Assembly: GCA_937951625.1 (NCBI GenBank)
Contig: CALFBP010000049.1
Location: 18,870-82,869, forward strand
From: an uncultured Thermoguttaceae bacterium
GTDB lineage: Bacteria; Planctomycetota; Planctomycetia; Pirellulales; Thermoguttaceae
Direction of reading: 5' to 3'
DNA length: 64,000 nt
The position numbers and the translations under genes were made by a program. The notes below the pieces were generated by a model. That model was not told where the DNA came from and ran no database searches. It worked only from the letters and a program-made list of their open reading frames with translations. Positions within the stretch are counted from its first letter, which is position 1; each line of letters begins with the position of its first letter. This document shows, in pieces, positions 33,217 to 43,667 of the stretch.

Positions 33217-35283
33217 ATGAACGCTGTCCCCCGTTTGATTCTGCTTGGATGGTTTTCAGTAAGCTTGGGATCGAGCTTTGCCGCCGAGTCGAGCAAGGAG
33301 TCTGCGAAACCTGAACAACAGCCATCGGCCATCAAGGACTTCCTCCGCCAGGAAATCATCGGTTCGGCCTTGCCGTTGGCCGAGGTCCAAGCCTTCTGCG
33401 AGGCACGAGTCCCGCTCATGCCGAAGGTGTCCACAGTAGCCGAGTGGGAGGCGCACGCCTCGCGGATTCGCGCAAGCATGTTCGAGCGCGTCGTGTTTTG
33501 CGGCGAGGCGGCCAAGTGGCGCGACGCGCCGACCAAAGTCGAGTGGCTTGACTCGATCGCCGGCGGGCCCGGCTACCGCATCAAGAAACTCCGCTACGAG
33601 GCCCTGCCCGGCCTGTGGATTCCCGCCTTGCTCTACGAACCGGAAAAACTGTCGGGAAAAGTGCCCGTGGTGCTCAACGTCAATGGACACGTGGGCGGGC
33701 CGGGCAAGGCCTACGTGCCTAAGCAAATCCGCTGCATCAACCAGGCGAAACGGGGGATGTTGGCCTTGAACGTCGAGTGGGTCGGCATGGGCCAACTCGG
33801 CACGCCGGGCTTCTACCATTACCGCGCCAATCAATTGGATTTGTGCGGCACGAGCGGGGTGGCAGTGCATTACTTGGGAATGAGCCGGGCCCTGGATCTT
33901 TTGCTCCAACATCCCAATGCGGACCCCAGTCGGGTCGCCGTCACCGGCCTCTCCGGCGGCGGCTGGCAAACCATTTTCATCAGTGCGCTCGATCCTCGCG
34001 TGACGCTATCCAATCCCGTGGCCGGATACTCCAGTTTCCGGACTCGGGCGAGACATCTCTCCGATTTGGGCGATTCGGAGCAAACGCCCAACGATATGGC
34101 CACCGTGGCCGACTACTGCCACCTGACCGCCATGTTGGCGCCGCGGGCTACGCTTTTGACCAAGAACTCGAAGGATGATTGCTGCTTCGCGGCGGGACAC
34201 GCCCTGCCGCCGTTGCTGGAGGCGGCCCGCCCGATCTTCCAGCTCTACGGCAAAGAGCACGCCTTGCAATTCCATATCAACGACGTGCCGGGCACGCACA
34301 ACTACGAGATCGACAATCGTCAAGCGTTCTATCGCATCGTGGGCCAGTTCTTCTACCCCGATTCCAAGGAATTCGATCCCAAGGAGATTCCCTCCGATTC
34401 CGAGGTGAAAACCCAACAGGAACTCGAGGTCCCCTTACCGGAGAACAACGAAGACTTCCACACCTTGGCCTTGAAGCTGAGCGAGGCATTGCCGAAGGAC
34501 CCCCACTTGCCGACCGAGAAGACCGCGGCCCAATCGTGGCAGAAACTGCGTCGCGTCCGACTCAGCGGCATCACCCGCGCCCCGGTTTACGAGGTAAAGG
34601 CCATTCGCTTTGCTGAGCAAGAAAAAGAGGGGATCAAGGCCACGTTCTGGAAGCTCTCGATGGGCGGGGCGTGGACCGTGCCCGCCGTCGAACTCGTGCA
34701 AGGCAGTCCCCAAAAGACCACGGTGCTGGTGGCCGACGGCGGTCGGGCCAGCGCGGAGGCCGCGGTTCAACGATTGCTTTCCGAGGGCTACCGTGTGTTG
34801 GCGATCGATCCATTCTACTTTGGCGAATCCCGCATCTCGTCCCGGGACTTCCTGTTTGCGTTGTTGGTGGCGGCCGTGGGCGAGCGGCCGTTGGGCATCC
34901 AGGCCAGCCAGGTCGCGGCCGCCAGCCGCTGGTTGGCGAGCGAATACAAAACCGGCCCGGTCCACCTTGTCGCGTTAGGTCCCAGATCAAGCACCTTCGC
35001 GCTGGTGGCTGCCGCCTTGGAAGAACAGGCCATCGGATCGGTGGAGTTGCACCAGCCGCTGGCGAGTCTCAAGGACGTGATTCACCAAAGTGTCACAGTT
35101 GAACAAAAGCCCGAATTGTTCTGCTTTGGTCTGTTGGAAGCGATGGACATCAAGCAGATCGCCGCCCTGGTCGCCCCCCGGCCGGTGCGTTTTCATCAAG
35201 CGGGCCCGGAGGCCAAAAAGGCCCTCGCCGGTCTGGACGATTTCTACCGCGTGTTGGGCCAGACCTTCGATCCGCTCCCTTAA
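33217..35283 (+). CDS. Exported acetyl-xylan-esterase-like alpha/beta hydrolase with degenerate second copy
   Basis: A 688-residue protein. A signal peptide (1-23) ends SFAAES. The first alpha/beta hydrolase domain (about 90-400) has VPVVLNVNGH and a normal nucleophile elbow GLSGGG with Ser 246; its histidine is probably in the PGTHNYEID block. Residues 480-688 form a second hydrolase fold (TTVLVADGGRAS, VLAIDPFYFGES) in which the elbow reads ALGPRSS, so the nucleophile serine is gone. Members of this group in planctomycetes are called acetyl-xylan esterases; an esterase of secreted polysaccharides is inferred. ATG 33217 follows AGAGGAG. Confidence 0.85.
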   Translation: MNAVPRLILLGWFSVSLGSSFAAESSKESAKPEQQPSAIKDFLRQEIIGSALPLAEVQAFCEARVPLMPKVSTVAEWEAHASRIRASMFERVVFCGEAAKWRDAPTKVEWLDSIAGGPGYRIKKLRYEALPGLWIPALLYEPEKLSGKVPVVLNVNGHVGGPGKAYVPKQIRCINQAKRGMLALNVEWVGMGQLGTPGFYHYRANQLDLCGTSGVAVHYLGMSRALDLLLQHPNADPSRVAVTGLSGGGWQTIFISALDPRVTLSNPVAGYSSFRTRARHLSDLGDSEQTPNDMATVADYCHLTAMLAPRATLLTKNSKDDCCFAAGHALPPLLEAARPIFQLYGKEHALQFHINDVPGTHNYEIDNRQAFYRIVGQFFYPDSKEFDPKEIPSDSEVKTQQELEVPLPENNEDFHTLALKLSEALPKDPHLPTEKTAAQSWQKLRRVRLSGITRAPVYEVKAIRFAEQEKEGIKATFWKLSMGGAWTVPAVELVQGSPQKTTVLVADGGRASAEAAVQRLLSEGYRVLAIDPFYFGESRISSRDFLFALLVAAVGERPLGIQASQVAAASRWLASEYKTGPVHLVALGPRSSTFALVAAALEEQAIGSVELHQPLASLKDVIHQSVTVEQKPELFCFGLLEAMDIKQIAALVAPRPVRFHQAGPEAKKALAGLDDFYRVLGQTFDPLP

Positions 35284-35790
35284 AAACCTCGCAGTGTGTG
35301 AGCAGGTTAAAGGGAGGATTGTCGGAAAGGTTGGCTGTCGAAGGGGACTGGGTTCGACTCTCAGAAATAGAAAGAACGATCTAGCCACCCATGAGCGGGC
35401 CGACTGTCCCGGCGCTATGACTTGCGGCGGCAGACCGGTAATCGGCCCGCGAATGTTTCCCAAAATGCCAAACTTCCGATACTCTTTGCCTAGTCACCAA
35501 CGGCTCGCTCGTCTGCGACTTCGTTCCCGTGAAAGGGTCCAACGCATGGCGCAACGCCCGCAAGGCGTGCCTCGTTTTGTCTTGATTGCGGCAGGCTCAT
35601 CCGCTCCGTTTGGATATCGCTGCCCCCGATCCTCGGCATCTCGAGTCGCTTGAGTTTTTTTGTAGAGTACGACGGACATCGACCACCTTAGGCGAAGGAA
35701 CCCCCAGACGGACCTGGCAGTGCCTAACCGATGGTTGAAAAACTTTCCTGACGCCGAGTATCGCGGTAGAATTGCCCGGGAGTCGCGGCC
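35284..35790. other. 507-base spacer without a gene
   Basis: No gene is supported. A T-arm-like segment at 35347-35363 has a 5-base pairing with a TTCGACT loop, but no complete tRNA can be folded around it, so it was rejected. The region otherwise has no strong repeat. Confidence 0.5.
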
Positions 35791-36465
35791 ATGAACTTCC
35801 GTGTTTTCCATGGTTTAGGGATCGTGGCGTGGATGGCCTTGGGGGCAGCCGCCCCGGGCCAAGGGGTGACGGTGCAGCTTCCCACGTACCGAACCTTCCA
35901 GGCGGGCGGGGCTGTTTTGGTTCCCGATCGTGGCGGCGCTCTGCTCGGGGGAGTAAACCGGGCGTGGTCGTCGAGAAGCGAATCGGGTTGGCCGTTTCGG
36001 CCGTTCGGCAATCGGGCGATCGCGTCGGAGCTGAGTGCCGCGCAAACCAGCGTTTCGGTCTATATCCACGATTTCGCGGCCATGGAAGCAGAACTGGAGC
36101 GGGCAGCCGCTGCGTCGTCACGCTCGGCGAATTTGACCCGAACTCCGGCCCAAACATTGCCGAAATCGCCTACCGCGCCGCACGTCGCGGCCGAGCCAAT
36201 TCGACCTCCGCCTGATGCTCCAGTTGCAAGCGTAGAAGAAATCCGGCGTCAGCGTCGCTTGGCCGCCGAGGCCCGCCAAACCGAGGCCCATGATTTTCTC
36301 GCCCGCGGGATGGAGGCCGAGGCCGCAGGCAAACTCAATGTGGCACGCATCTATTATCAAATGGCGGCGAGACGGGCCTCGGCCGAACTCAAGGAAGAAA
36401 TCCTCGGCCGGCTCGATGGACTCCGCCGCCAGCAGGCCGCTGAGCTTGCGCAACATGCGCCATGA
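35791..36465 (+). CDS. Exported protein with VPDRGG motif (planctomycete type)
   Basis: A 224-residue protein. A signal peptide covers about 1-24. The mature N terminus reads VQLPTYRTFQAGGAVLVPDRGGALLGGVNRAW, a pattern that recurs in small exported proteins of planctomycetes, then a Ser/Thr/Pro-rich linker and a helical C-terminal part (RRLAAEARQTEAHDFLARGMEAEAAGKL) of TPR-like character. Function unknown. ATG 35791 is weakly supported by a ribosome binding site. It is not obviously in an operon with its neighbours. Confidence 0.7.
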   Translation: MNFRVFHGLGIVAWMALGAAAPGQGVTVQLPTYRTFQAGGAVLVPDRGGALLGGVNRAWSSRSESGWPFRPFGNRAIASELSAAQTSVSVYIHDFAAMEAELERAAAASSRSANLTRTPAQTLPKSPTAPHVAAEPIRPPPDAPVASVEEIRRQRRLAAEARQTEAHDFLARGMEAEAAGKLNVARIYYQMAARRASAELKEEILGRLDGLRRQQAAELAQHAP

Positions 36466-36612
36466 CGTGGCGCGCTAAACCCACCTAGGCAAACGAGGTA
36501 AACCCACCCAGCCAAACCTTGACGGCGAGCAAAGGGCGAAACTATAGTAAACCATTGGGGCTAATCGCCTTTCGACGGTGGGGCCGGTCTTTTTTTCTAG
36601 GGCATCGCACCA

Positions 36613-37635
36613 ATGTTGAGCACGCCGCGGTGGTCCAGTTGGATCGGGTTATCAATTCTGTGTATCGTGACTATAGGTTTGACCTGGGGGGTCCGTGGGC
36701 TCGGTCAGGAGGGCGCGGCGTCGCCGGAAAAGGCCAAGCTCGCCGGCAATACCGCTGCGGCGGCTGAAGCGGCGGAGAAACCGGTCGCTCCCGCCCCGGC
36801 TGCGGAAAAGTCGCCTGAGCCTTCCAAGCCGGTTTCCGAGACGAAGCCCTCGCCCGCCCTTGGTCCCACCCGCCCCCTGGCACCGAGCGCGTTGAAGACG
36901 GTCGACGCGATGCGTCAGGTGGACGAGACGGTCAGCCGACACGATCTGGTCGAGCTGTTGGCCGTGAATCCGAAACTGGATTGGGCCAAAGAGGTCGTAT
37001 TCCGACGCGAAATCTGGGCCTTGCAGTTTCGCTTCAAACCCGTGCGGATGATTTACGTCGATTTGCCTCAGCCGAGCGGGCGGATGCAACGCAAGCAGAT
37101 TTGGTACTTAGTGTATCAAGTGACGAACCCTGGCAAGACCATGCGGCCCGTGCCCGCCAAGGATAGCCAGGAGGGGGCGTTCGACATCGAATACGTGGAC
37201 AAGCCAGTGCGTTTCGTGCCCAGCTTCTTGCTGCACAGCGAACAACTGGACAAGTGGTATCCCGACCGCGTGATCCCCGCCGCGGTAGGCCCTATTCAGA
37301 TGCGCGAGGATCCCAATCGGCCGTTGCTGAATTCCATTGAAATCGTCCGTGAAATCCCGGTGGGGGAATCGGTCTGGGGCGTGGCAACTTGGGAAGACAT
37401 CGACCCGCGAACAGACCGCTTCTCCGTCTACGTCGCGGGTCTCACGAACGCGTATCGCTGGAGCGACGAACCTGGCAAGTTCAAGCCGGGCGCTCCCGTG
37501 GGAACCGGGCGTCGGTTGCAAAAGAAGACCCTGAAGCTCAATTTCTGGAGACCGGGCGACGAATTTGACCCCAAAGAGAGGGAGATTCGCTTCGGCGTGC
37601 CCGGTGGGGTTGACTACGAGTGGGTCTACCGCTAG
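36613..37635 (+). CDS. Hypothetical planctomycete exported protein
   Basis: A 340-residue protein with an N-terminal membrane anchor or signal (about 10-28, ending RGLGQEG), a Pro/Ala/Glu-rich linker (35-95), and a folded domain from about 105 to 340 that is rich in aromatic residues, with segments FRREIWALQFRFKPVRMIYVDLP and VYVAGLTNAYRWSDEPGK. The domain is of the kind repeatedly present in planctomycete genomes near ribosomal protein L27, and here it directly precedes rpmA by 84 bases on the same strand. No function is recognised. ATG 36613. Confidence 0.75.
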   Translation: MLSTPRWSSWIGLSILCIVTIGLTWGVRGLGQEGAASPEKAKLAGNTAAAAEAAEKPVAPAPAAEKSPEPSKPVSETKPSPALGPTRPLAPSALKTVDAMRQVDETVSRHDLVELLAVNPKLDWAKEVVFRREIWALQFRFKPVRMIYVDLPQPSGRMQRKQIWYLVYQVTNPGKTMRPVPAKDSQEGAFDIEYVDKPVRFVPSFLLHSEQLDKWYPDRVIPAAVGPIQMREDPNRPLLNSIEIVREIPVGESVWGVATWEDIDPRTDRFSVYVAGLTNAYRWSDEPGKFKPGAPVGTGRRLQKKTLKLNFWRPGDEFDPKEREIRFGVPGGVDYEWVYR

Positions 37636-37719
37636 AAAAGAGGTTTCTGGGTCTACCCAATACCCCAAAACAGTGCATTCCGGGGTGTTTCGCTGCGAAA
37701 CGCTCGGTGAGGAATAGTC

Positions 37720-37974
37720 ATGGCACACAAAAAAGGTCAAGGGTCCAGCCGCAACGGCCGCGATTCCAATGGACAGCGGCGTGGCGTGAAACGGTTCGGT
37801 GGACAAGTGGTGCGTGCCGGCAATATCTTGGTTCGCCAAGTGGGTACAAAATTTCACCCCGGACGAGGGGTCGGTCTCGGCAAGGACTACACCCTTTTTG
37901 CCCTGATCGATGGCCGCGTCCAGTTCGATCGCGGTGGCCGCCGCGTGAACGTGATCCCGGTGGAAAACAACTGA
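37720..37974 (+). CDS. rpmA: 50S ribosomal protein L27
   Basis: An 84-residue ribosomal protein with the L27 hallmarks: N-terminal [27 protein letters not shown], then [35 protein letters not shown]. Its N terminus reaches the peptidyl transferase centre. The Start has GAGGAA upstream. obgE follows, as in most bacteria, but the usual upstream rplU (L21) is replaced by a planctomycete-specific gene. Confidence 0.98.
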   Translation: MAHKKGQGSSRNGRDSNGQRRGVKRFGGQVVRAGNILVRQVGTKFHPGRGVGLGKDYTLFALIDGRVQFDRGGRRVNVIPVENN

Positions 37975-38014
37975 CTTCTTCGTTGCCGGAATAGCAACAT
38001 TGGGTAACACCAAG

Positions 38015-38033
38015 AGATGGGATAATCCCATCT
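38015..38033 (+). terminator. Perfect short palindrome after rpmA
   Basis: AGATGGGAT and ATCCCATCT around a single central base (38015-38033), 41 bases after the rpmA stop and 65 before obgE. The palindrome would form a stem of about 8 base pairs with a short loop. It is followed by TCTAG with no T run, so a partial terminator or an operator for obgE is possible. Confidence 0.4.
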
Positions 38034-38097
38034 TCTAGAGGGTGTTCCTGCACAACCGGTTAGCGGATTCGCTTCTGCTCATGCTCGGCATCTCGGA

Positions 38098-39135
<1,038 letters not shown>

Positions 39136-39175
39136 CGCCTCCACGTGGGCCGCGGGACGGTCGTGACGAATTGTG

Positions 39176-39961
39176 ATGAAGCTATCTTCAATCGTGGCCG
39201 TCGATGTGGGCAACAACCGCACCAAGTGCGGTTGGTTCCGAGGTGCCGCCGCGTCCTGGCCCGAGCCGCAAAGCACCATCACCCTGGACAATAGCAGTGG
39301 CGATCTGGACTCGCTGACCGCCTTCGTGGATCAGATCGCCGAGCAGTCCCTTGAGTGGTGGATCGGGAGCGTGAATCGCCGCGCGGCCACGCGGCTGCTC
39401 GACTGGGTCCGCCGCCACCGACCGGATGATGCGCTACGGCTCTTGGCGGCGGGCGATCTGCCGCTTCGCGTGGCCGTTCCGCGTCCGGACATGGTGGGCA
39501 TCGATCGCCTCTTGGACGCCGTAGCAGCCAATCAGCTCCGCCCCGCCGGCCACGCCGCCGTGGTGGTGGACGTGGGCACGGCGATTACCGTGGACTACGT
39601 TTCGGAGGAGGGGGCCTTTCTTGGCGGGGCCATCCTGCCCGGCATCGCCATGGCGGCCCGGGCTTTGCATGACTTCACCGATTTGTTGCCGCTGATCGCG
39701 ATGACGGATTTGACGCAGGCGCCGCCCGCCCTCGGCGACTCGACCGAGTCCGCGATGCGTTCCGGGCTGTTCTGGGGTGCGGTAGGAGCCATCCGTCAAT
39801 TGATTGAAGAAATGGCTGGGCAGAAAAGGGAGCAGACCGAGGTCTTCGTCACCGGCGGGGCTGGACCGGTGGTCGCTGGATTGCTGGGACCCGCGGCACG
39901 CTTCGTCCCAAACCTCACGCTCTCTGGCATTGCCTTGGCCGTCCGATCTATCGAAGGGTGA
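39176..39961 (+). CDS. coaX: Type III pantothenate kinase
   Basis: A 261-residue acetate-kinase-fold protein. N-terminal VAVDVGNNRTKCGWF is the phosphate loop; then the MVGIDRLLDAVAA motif and VVVDVGTAITVDYVSEEGAFLGGAILPGI, which carry the pantothenate-binding site of type III enzymes. It phosphorylates pantothenate, the first step of CoA synthesis, and unlike types I and II needs a monovalent cation. The ATG 39176 has a GTG just upstream (39173) that could also be used. It is downstream of obgE on the same strand. Confidence 0.93.
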   Translation: MKLSSIVAVDVGNNRTKCGWFRGAAASWPEPQSTITLDNSSGDLDSLTAFVDQIAEQSLEWWIGSVNRRAATRLLDWVRRHRPDDALRLLAAGDLPLRVAVPRPDMVGIDRLLDAVAANQLRPAGHAAVVVDVGTAITVDYVSEEGAFLGGAILPGIAMAARALHDFTDLLPLIAMTDLTQAPPALGDSTESAMRSGLFWGAVGAIRQLIEEMAGQKREQTEVFVTGGAGPVVAGLLGPAARFVPNLTLSGIALAVRSIEG

Positions 39962-40073
39962 ATCGCGTAGCCACCCGGGAGTGCTCGTTTGCCAATCCCG
40001 GAATACAATGGACGGCTCGGTATGCTCTTGGTCGCATGGCCGCTTGCTTCCCCTCGGAATCGACATCGTTCCC

Positions 40074-42626
40074 ATGGCTTTTGCCCATCCTGAGGCGTGG
40101 CTTTGGGCCCTTGTGGCTGCGCCGCTGTTGCTGATCCACCTATGGCCGCGGCGACCGCTGCTGGTGCATGTGCCGACCCTCTTCCTTTGGCAGCAAGCGC
40201 TTGGTACGGAGAAGTCTGGACTGAGGCGATTGTTCCCGCGGAGATGGCGCGCGCTTGCCGTGGACGGCCTGGCGCTTGTCTTGATCGTGGCGGCCATGGC
40301 GGAGCCTGTGGACAGGCGTCTGGGTTGGAGACTGCTGGCGAGTGGCGCCCTGGGCGTGCTCGCCGTTCAAACCATCGCGGTCCTGCGGCGCGTAGCTCCG
40401 CGCCGACCGCCATTTTGGCTGGCCTTGCGCGGCGCGATGCTGCTGACGTTGGCCGTCGCCTTAACAGGCCCCAAGCTCCGCGGCGCCCCGCGGCCTGTGT
40501 ATCCGGTGTTCTTGATCGACGAAAGCGCAAGCATCGCACCTGAGGCCGCGGCCGAGGCGACCGAGTTTGTCGCCCGCGCCGTCGCCGGACGAAACGATTG
40601 GGCCGAAGTACGCTTCGCGGAAAAACCCCGTTTGTCGGGAAGCGATGAACTTGGTTTGCCCGTCTCGCTCCGGCACGCCACGGATCTTGAAGCTGCTTTG
40701 GCGCTGGGATGCCGAATCGGACTTGCGATTCCAGACAGCGCCCCGCACGTGATTTTGCTGAGCGACGGCGTCGCCACGCAGGGCAACCTGGAGGCCGCCG
40801 TCGAGGCCGCACGCCGCGAGGGCATTCCCATCTCGACGGTTCCGTTGGCCTCGTGCGATCCCGAGGTGTATGTCGCGGAAGTCCAGACGCCTGCGGCGGT
40901 GCGCCAACACGAGCCGTTTGAAGCGACAGTCGTTCTAGGGGCTAGTCGAGAGGGGGAAGGGGATTTGGAAATTGCGGCACCTTCTGACGTGCTGGCGAGC
41001 CACCGGATCCGCGTGAAACCAGGGGAACATGGGCACAAGGTGCGTCTGAGCCTCGACGGTAGCCCTGACGCGAAGCTCACCTTCCGACTTCTCGGCTTCG
41101 ACGACACGTTGGCGGAGAACAACGCCCAGGAAGCCACGGTAACGGTGTTACCGCCGCGGCGGGCGTTGCTCGTGGAGGGCCGGCCCAATGTCTCCAAGCA
41201 CCTAGTCAAGGTGTTGAAAGAGGGAAAGCTCCATGTGGAGGTCCGCAGCGCGGCGGATCTGCCCGAGGAGGTTTTCGTTCGGACCGCGTGCGATGCGGTC
41301 GTGCTCGTCAACGTCCCCGCCACGGCCATCACGCCGCAACAACTGGCAAAGCTCACGGACTATGTTCGTCGCGGAGGCGGGCTGGTGGTGATCGGCGGGG
41401 ATCAGGCCTTCATCCCCGGCGGCTATCGCCACACGGCCCTCGAGGCCATCCTGCCCGTCGAAAGCGAACCTGCGCGGCAGGTGCCACGGTCGGGAGTGGC
41501 CATCGTTTTCGTCGTGGATCGTTCGCAGTCGATGGAAGACGGCGGGGCGATCGATTTGGCCCGCGACGCGATCCGCCGGGCCGTCGAGCTGCTCGGGCCC
41601 GAGGATCAAGTAGGGGTACTCGCCTTCGACGAGGACGCCCACTGGATCAGTCTCATCGAGCCCTTGGCGGACCAGGCCAACTTGTTCGCCCGAATCGGAT
41701 CGATCACCGCCGGAGGCCGGACCGACATGGCCCCCGCAATTCAAAAAGCATACTTAGCGCTCCGCGAGTCGTTTGCCGCTGAAAAACACATTGTGGTTCT
41801 GACCGATGGAATCTCGCATCCAGCGGATTTCGAGGCGTTGGTTGAACAGATCGCGGGCGAGGGCATAACCTTGTCGACCGTGGCCCTAGGCCGTGAGGCG
41901 TCCCGGCCTCTGTTGGAAGACATGGCTCGCGTGGGCAAAGGCCGGGCCTACATCTGTGATAGCCCACAGGCAGTGCCCAGCGTTCTGGTGATGGAGACCG
42001 CAAGGGCTAGCGGCCGGGGGTTGGTCGAGGAGCCGTTTTTCCCAAGCCCAACCCAGCGGCTCCCCTCCCAGTCCTGCGGCGACCAAAATATCGGCGATCA
42101 ACTTTTTCTGACAGACCTGAACCTGACCGGCACGACCCCTCCGCTTTTGGGGTATGCGCAGACACGGCTGAAGCCTGATGCCACCATGACGTTAACTGCG
42201 GTCGGCGGTGAGCCGTTGCTGGCGTGGTGGCGGGTGGGCGAGGGAGTTTGCGCGGCCTTTACCTCGGACGCCGAAAGCCGTTGGTCCGCCGCTTGGCTGG
42301 AATGGCCCGGTTTCTCCCAATTTTGGATAAATGTGGTGCGCGGAGTCATGCCCCCGGAGCGGGGAAGCGGGGGCATCGTGAATCGTTTTCGAAACTCCTT
42401 TCCGGAAGAATTCCGCATTCGCGCCACGGATTGCGCCCTGCTCGAGCGGGTTTCCAAACGGACTGGGGGCGTCTATTGCCCATCCCCGCAGGAGATTTGG
42501 GAGGTGGCCGACCCTGGCGTTTTGCCGCCCAAACCCATTCATGGATGGATTTTGGCCTTGGCCGTCTTGCTTCTTCTGCCGGACGCCTCAGCCCGCCGTT
42601 TCATTCTGGGACGAATGGTCTGCTGA
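40074..42626 (+). CDS. Membrane protein with two VWA domains (BatA-like)
   Basis: An 850-residue protein. The N terminus FAHPEAWLWALVAAPLLLIHLW is the BatA/VWA-type membrane start; more hydrophobic segments lie around 60-85 and 95-130. The first VWA-like domain has FLIDESAS (degenerate MIDAS) and the second, later, FVVDRSQSMEDG with an intact DxSxS. A glutamine-amidotransferase-like region (LTDYVRRGGGLVVIGGDQAFIPGGY) lies between them. A C-terminal hydrophobic segment occurs near 825-840. The protein is of the planctomycete VWA type; it may act as a metal-dependent adhesion scaffold. ATG 40074 has no clear ribosome binding site. Confidence 0.8.
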   Translation: MAFAHPEAWLWALVAAPLLLIHLWPRRPLLVHVPTLFLWQQALGTEKSGLRRLFPRRWRALAVDGLALVLIVAAMAEPVDRRLGWRLLASGALGVLAVQTIAVLRRVAPRRPPFWLALRGAMLLTLAVALTGPKLRGAPRPVYPVFLIDESASIAPEAAAEATEFVARAVAGRNDWAEVRFAEKPRLSGSDELGLPVSLRHATDLEAALALGCRIGLAIPDSAPHVILLSDGVATQGNLEAAVEAARREGIPISTVPLASCDPEVYVAEVQTPAAVRQHEPFEATVVLGASREGEGDLEIAAPSDVLASHRIRVKPGEHGHKVRLSLDGSPDAKLTFRLLGFDDTLAENNAQEATVTVLPPRRALLVEGRPNVSKHLVKVLKEGKLHVEVRSAADLPEEVFVRTACDAVVLVNVPATAITPQQLAKLTDYVRRGGGLVVIGGDQAFIPGGYRHTALEAILPVESEPARQVPRSGVAIVFVVDRSQSMEDGGAIDLARDAIRRAVELLGPEDQVGVLAFDEDAHWISLIEPLADQANLFARIGSITAGGRTDMAPAIQKAYLALRESFAAEKHIVVLTDGISHPADFEALVEQIAGEGITLSTVALGREASRPLLEDMARVGKGRAYICDSPQAVPSVLVMETARASGRGLVEEPFFPSPTQRLPSQSCGDQNIGDQLFLTDLNLTGTTPPLLGYAQTRLKPDATMTLTAVGGEPLLAWWRVGEGVCAAFTSDAESRWSAAWLEWPGFSQFWINVVRGVMPPERGSGGIVNRFRNSFPEEFRIRATDCALLERVSKRTGGVYCPSPQEIWEVADPGVLPPKPIHGWILALAVLLLLPDASARRFILGRMVC

Positions 42627-43003
42627 TCGCGGAAATGAGGAATCCTGTTATCTAATTAGCAACACATGAAACCATCCTGTGTTGTCATAGTGACTGTTGG
42701 ACAAAATCGCTTTGACCCGTTTTGTAAGCCTTGCATGGCTATTTTTTGCCTGCCAACCAAGAGATACCCACCTTCGGCCATGCATTCGGCGCCGGTCTTA
42801 AATCCCGAATGCTTGCCGTAAGATAATGACTATCAGCGGCTTGTGATTTTTCGGGAGAGTGCGGCGGAAAATAGGGGAACGTTCGAGTTTTCCCGTTTGG
42901 CCGCATCCCAACGATTCAATCAGTTCGGCACGACGATTGCTTGCCTAATTAACGATAGGTGCTTGATTGGGGGGCGTGACCAAGATCAGTAAGGAGCAAG
43001 ACC
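42627..43003. other. 377-base spacer, lower GC, with hairpin
   Basis: No gene. The interval is more AT-rich than its surroundings. A stem (CAACACA 42660-42666 with TGTGTTG 42678-42684) lies just after the VWA stop. Nothing else was identified; a promoter for the small exported protein should lie toward 43000. Confidence 0.5.
42660..42684 (+). terminator. Stem-loop after the VWA gene
   Basis: A perfect 7-base stem CAACACA/TGTGTTG with an 11-base loop starts 34 bases after the stop codon of the VWA gene. No T run follows, so termination is only suggested by location. Confidence 0.3.
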
Positions 43004-43534
43004 ATGAAACGCATTGCAATTTTTTGGATCGGTTGTGCCGTGCTGGGATTGGGCGTACTGCCTGCAACCGCTCAGTCGCCAGGCGGTTGGTATCCGATCG
43101 AGCGGCCGGTTTATCAATCGACAACGGTCCTCTACGGTGGCCAGCCGGCGGGCTACGTACCGGTGCCCAACGAGTATCCCACCATCTCGACTCGCTGGGA
43201 TGCCCCTAATCCGACGACCTTCGCGCCCGGCCCGGTAACGTCCCTTGGGTGTGCCCCGATGCCGGGCAGCCCTGTGGTGGCGGGTACCGTCCCGACGGTG
43301 AACTATCCTCCTGCCGTGACTTATGTGCCGGTCACGTCGCGGTACGTGGCGCCGACGGTCGCTTACATGCCCGTAATGGCTCGCTATCCAGCGTCGCCCT
43401 ACAGGACTTACGCGCCGGTGGCAGGGGGGTATCCAGGGGCAGCGACAGCGGCAGGGCCCAAGGTCTGGGTCCATCCGAAGGTTTATGTCGAGGGGCAGCC
43501 GCTACGCAACATTTTGCGGGCCATCACACCGTAG
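43004..43534 (+). CDS. Exported Pro/Tyr/Val-rich protein
   Basis: A 176-residue protein. A clear signal peptide (about 1-23, ending PATAQ) is followed by a low-complexity Pro/Val/Tyr/Thr-rich body with YVP-type repeats (YVPVPNEYP, YVPVTSRYVAP, YMPVMARYP). It ends with KVWVHPKVYVEGQPLRNILRAITP, a C-terminal motif known in small exported proteins of Pirellulales-type planctomycetes. Its role is unknown. ATG 43004 follows AAGGAGC. It is convergent with the cytochrome gene across a hairpin. Confidence 0.78.
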   Translation: MKRIAIFWIGCAVLGLGVLPATAQSPGGWYPIERPVYQSTTVLYGGQPAGYVPVPNEYPTISTRWDAPNPTTFAPGPVTSLGCAPMPGSPVVAGTVPTVNYPPAVTYVPVTSRYVAPTVAYMPVMARYPASPYRTYAPVAGGYPGAATAAGPKVWVHPKVYVEGQPLRNILRAITP

Positions 43535-43556
43535 TCCTCAATGTCGCTTCTGACTT

Positions 43557-43574
43557 CGCCAGCTTACGCTGGCG
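43557..43574. terminator. Hairpin between converging genes
   Basis: CGCCAGC (43557-43563) and GCTGGCG (43568-43574) pair perfectly around TTAC, about 20 bases after the stop of the small exported protein and about 90 bases before the end of the converging cytochrome gene. It could end transcription from both sides. Confidence 0.45.
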
Positions 43575-43667
43575 GCTGCGCGGGCGGCCCGGGCCAAGCC
43601 CGATGGACCGAATGGCTGGACCTGCAAGAAGAGCAGCGATCTGAAATTTTTGCCCGAGACAGCGGTG

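Noticed and set aside
35347..35363. T-arm-like CTGGG-TTCGACT-CTCAG segment
   Set aside because: The T arm pairs well, but no matching acceptor, D or anticodon stems can be built around it, so no tRNA or tmRNA is called.
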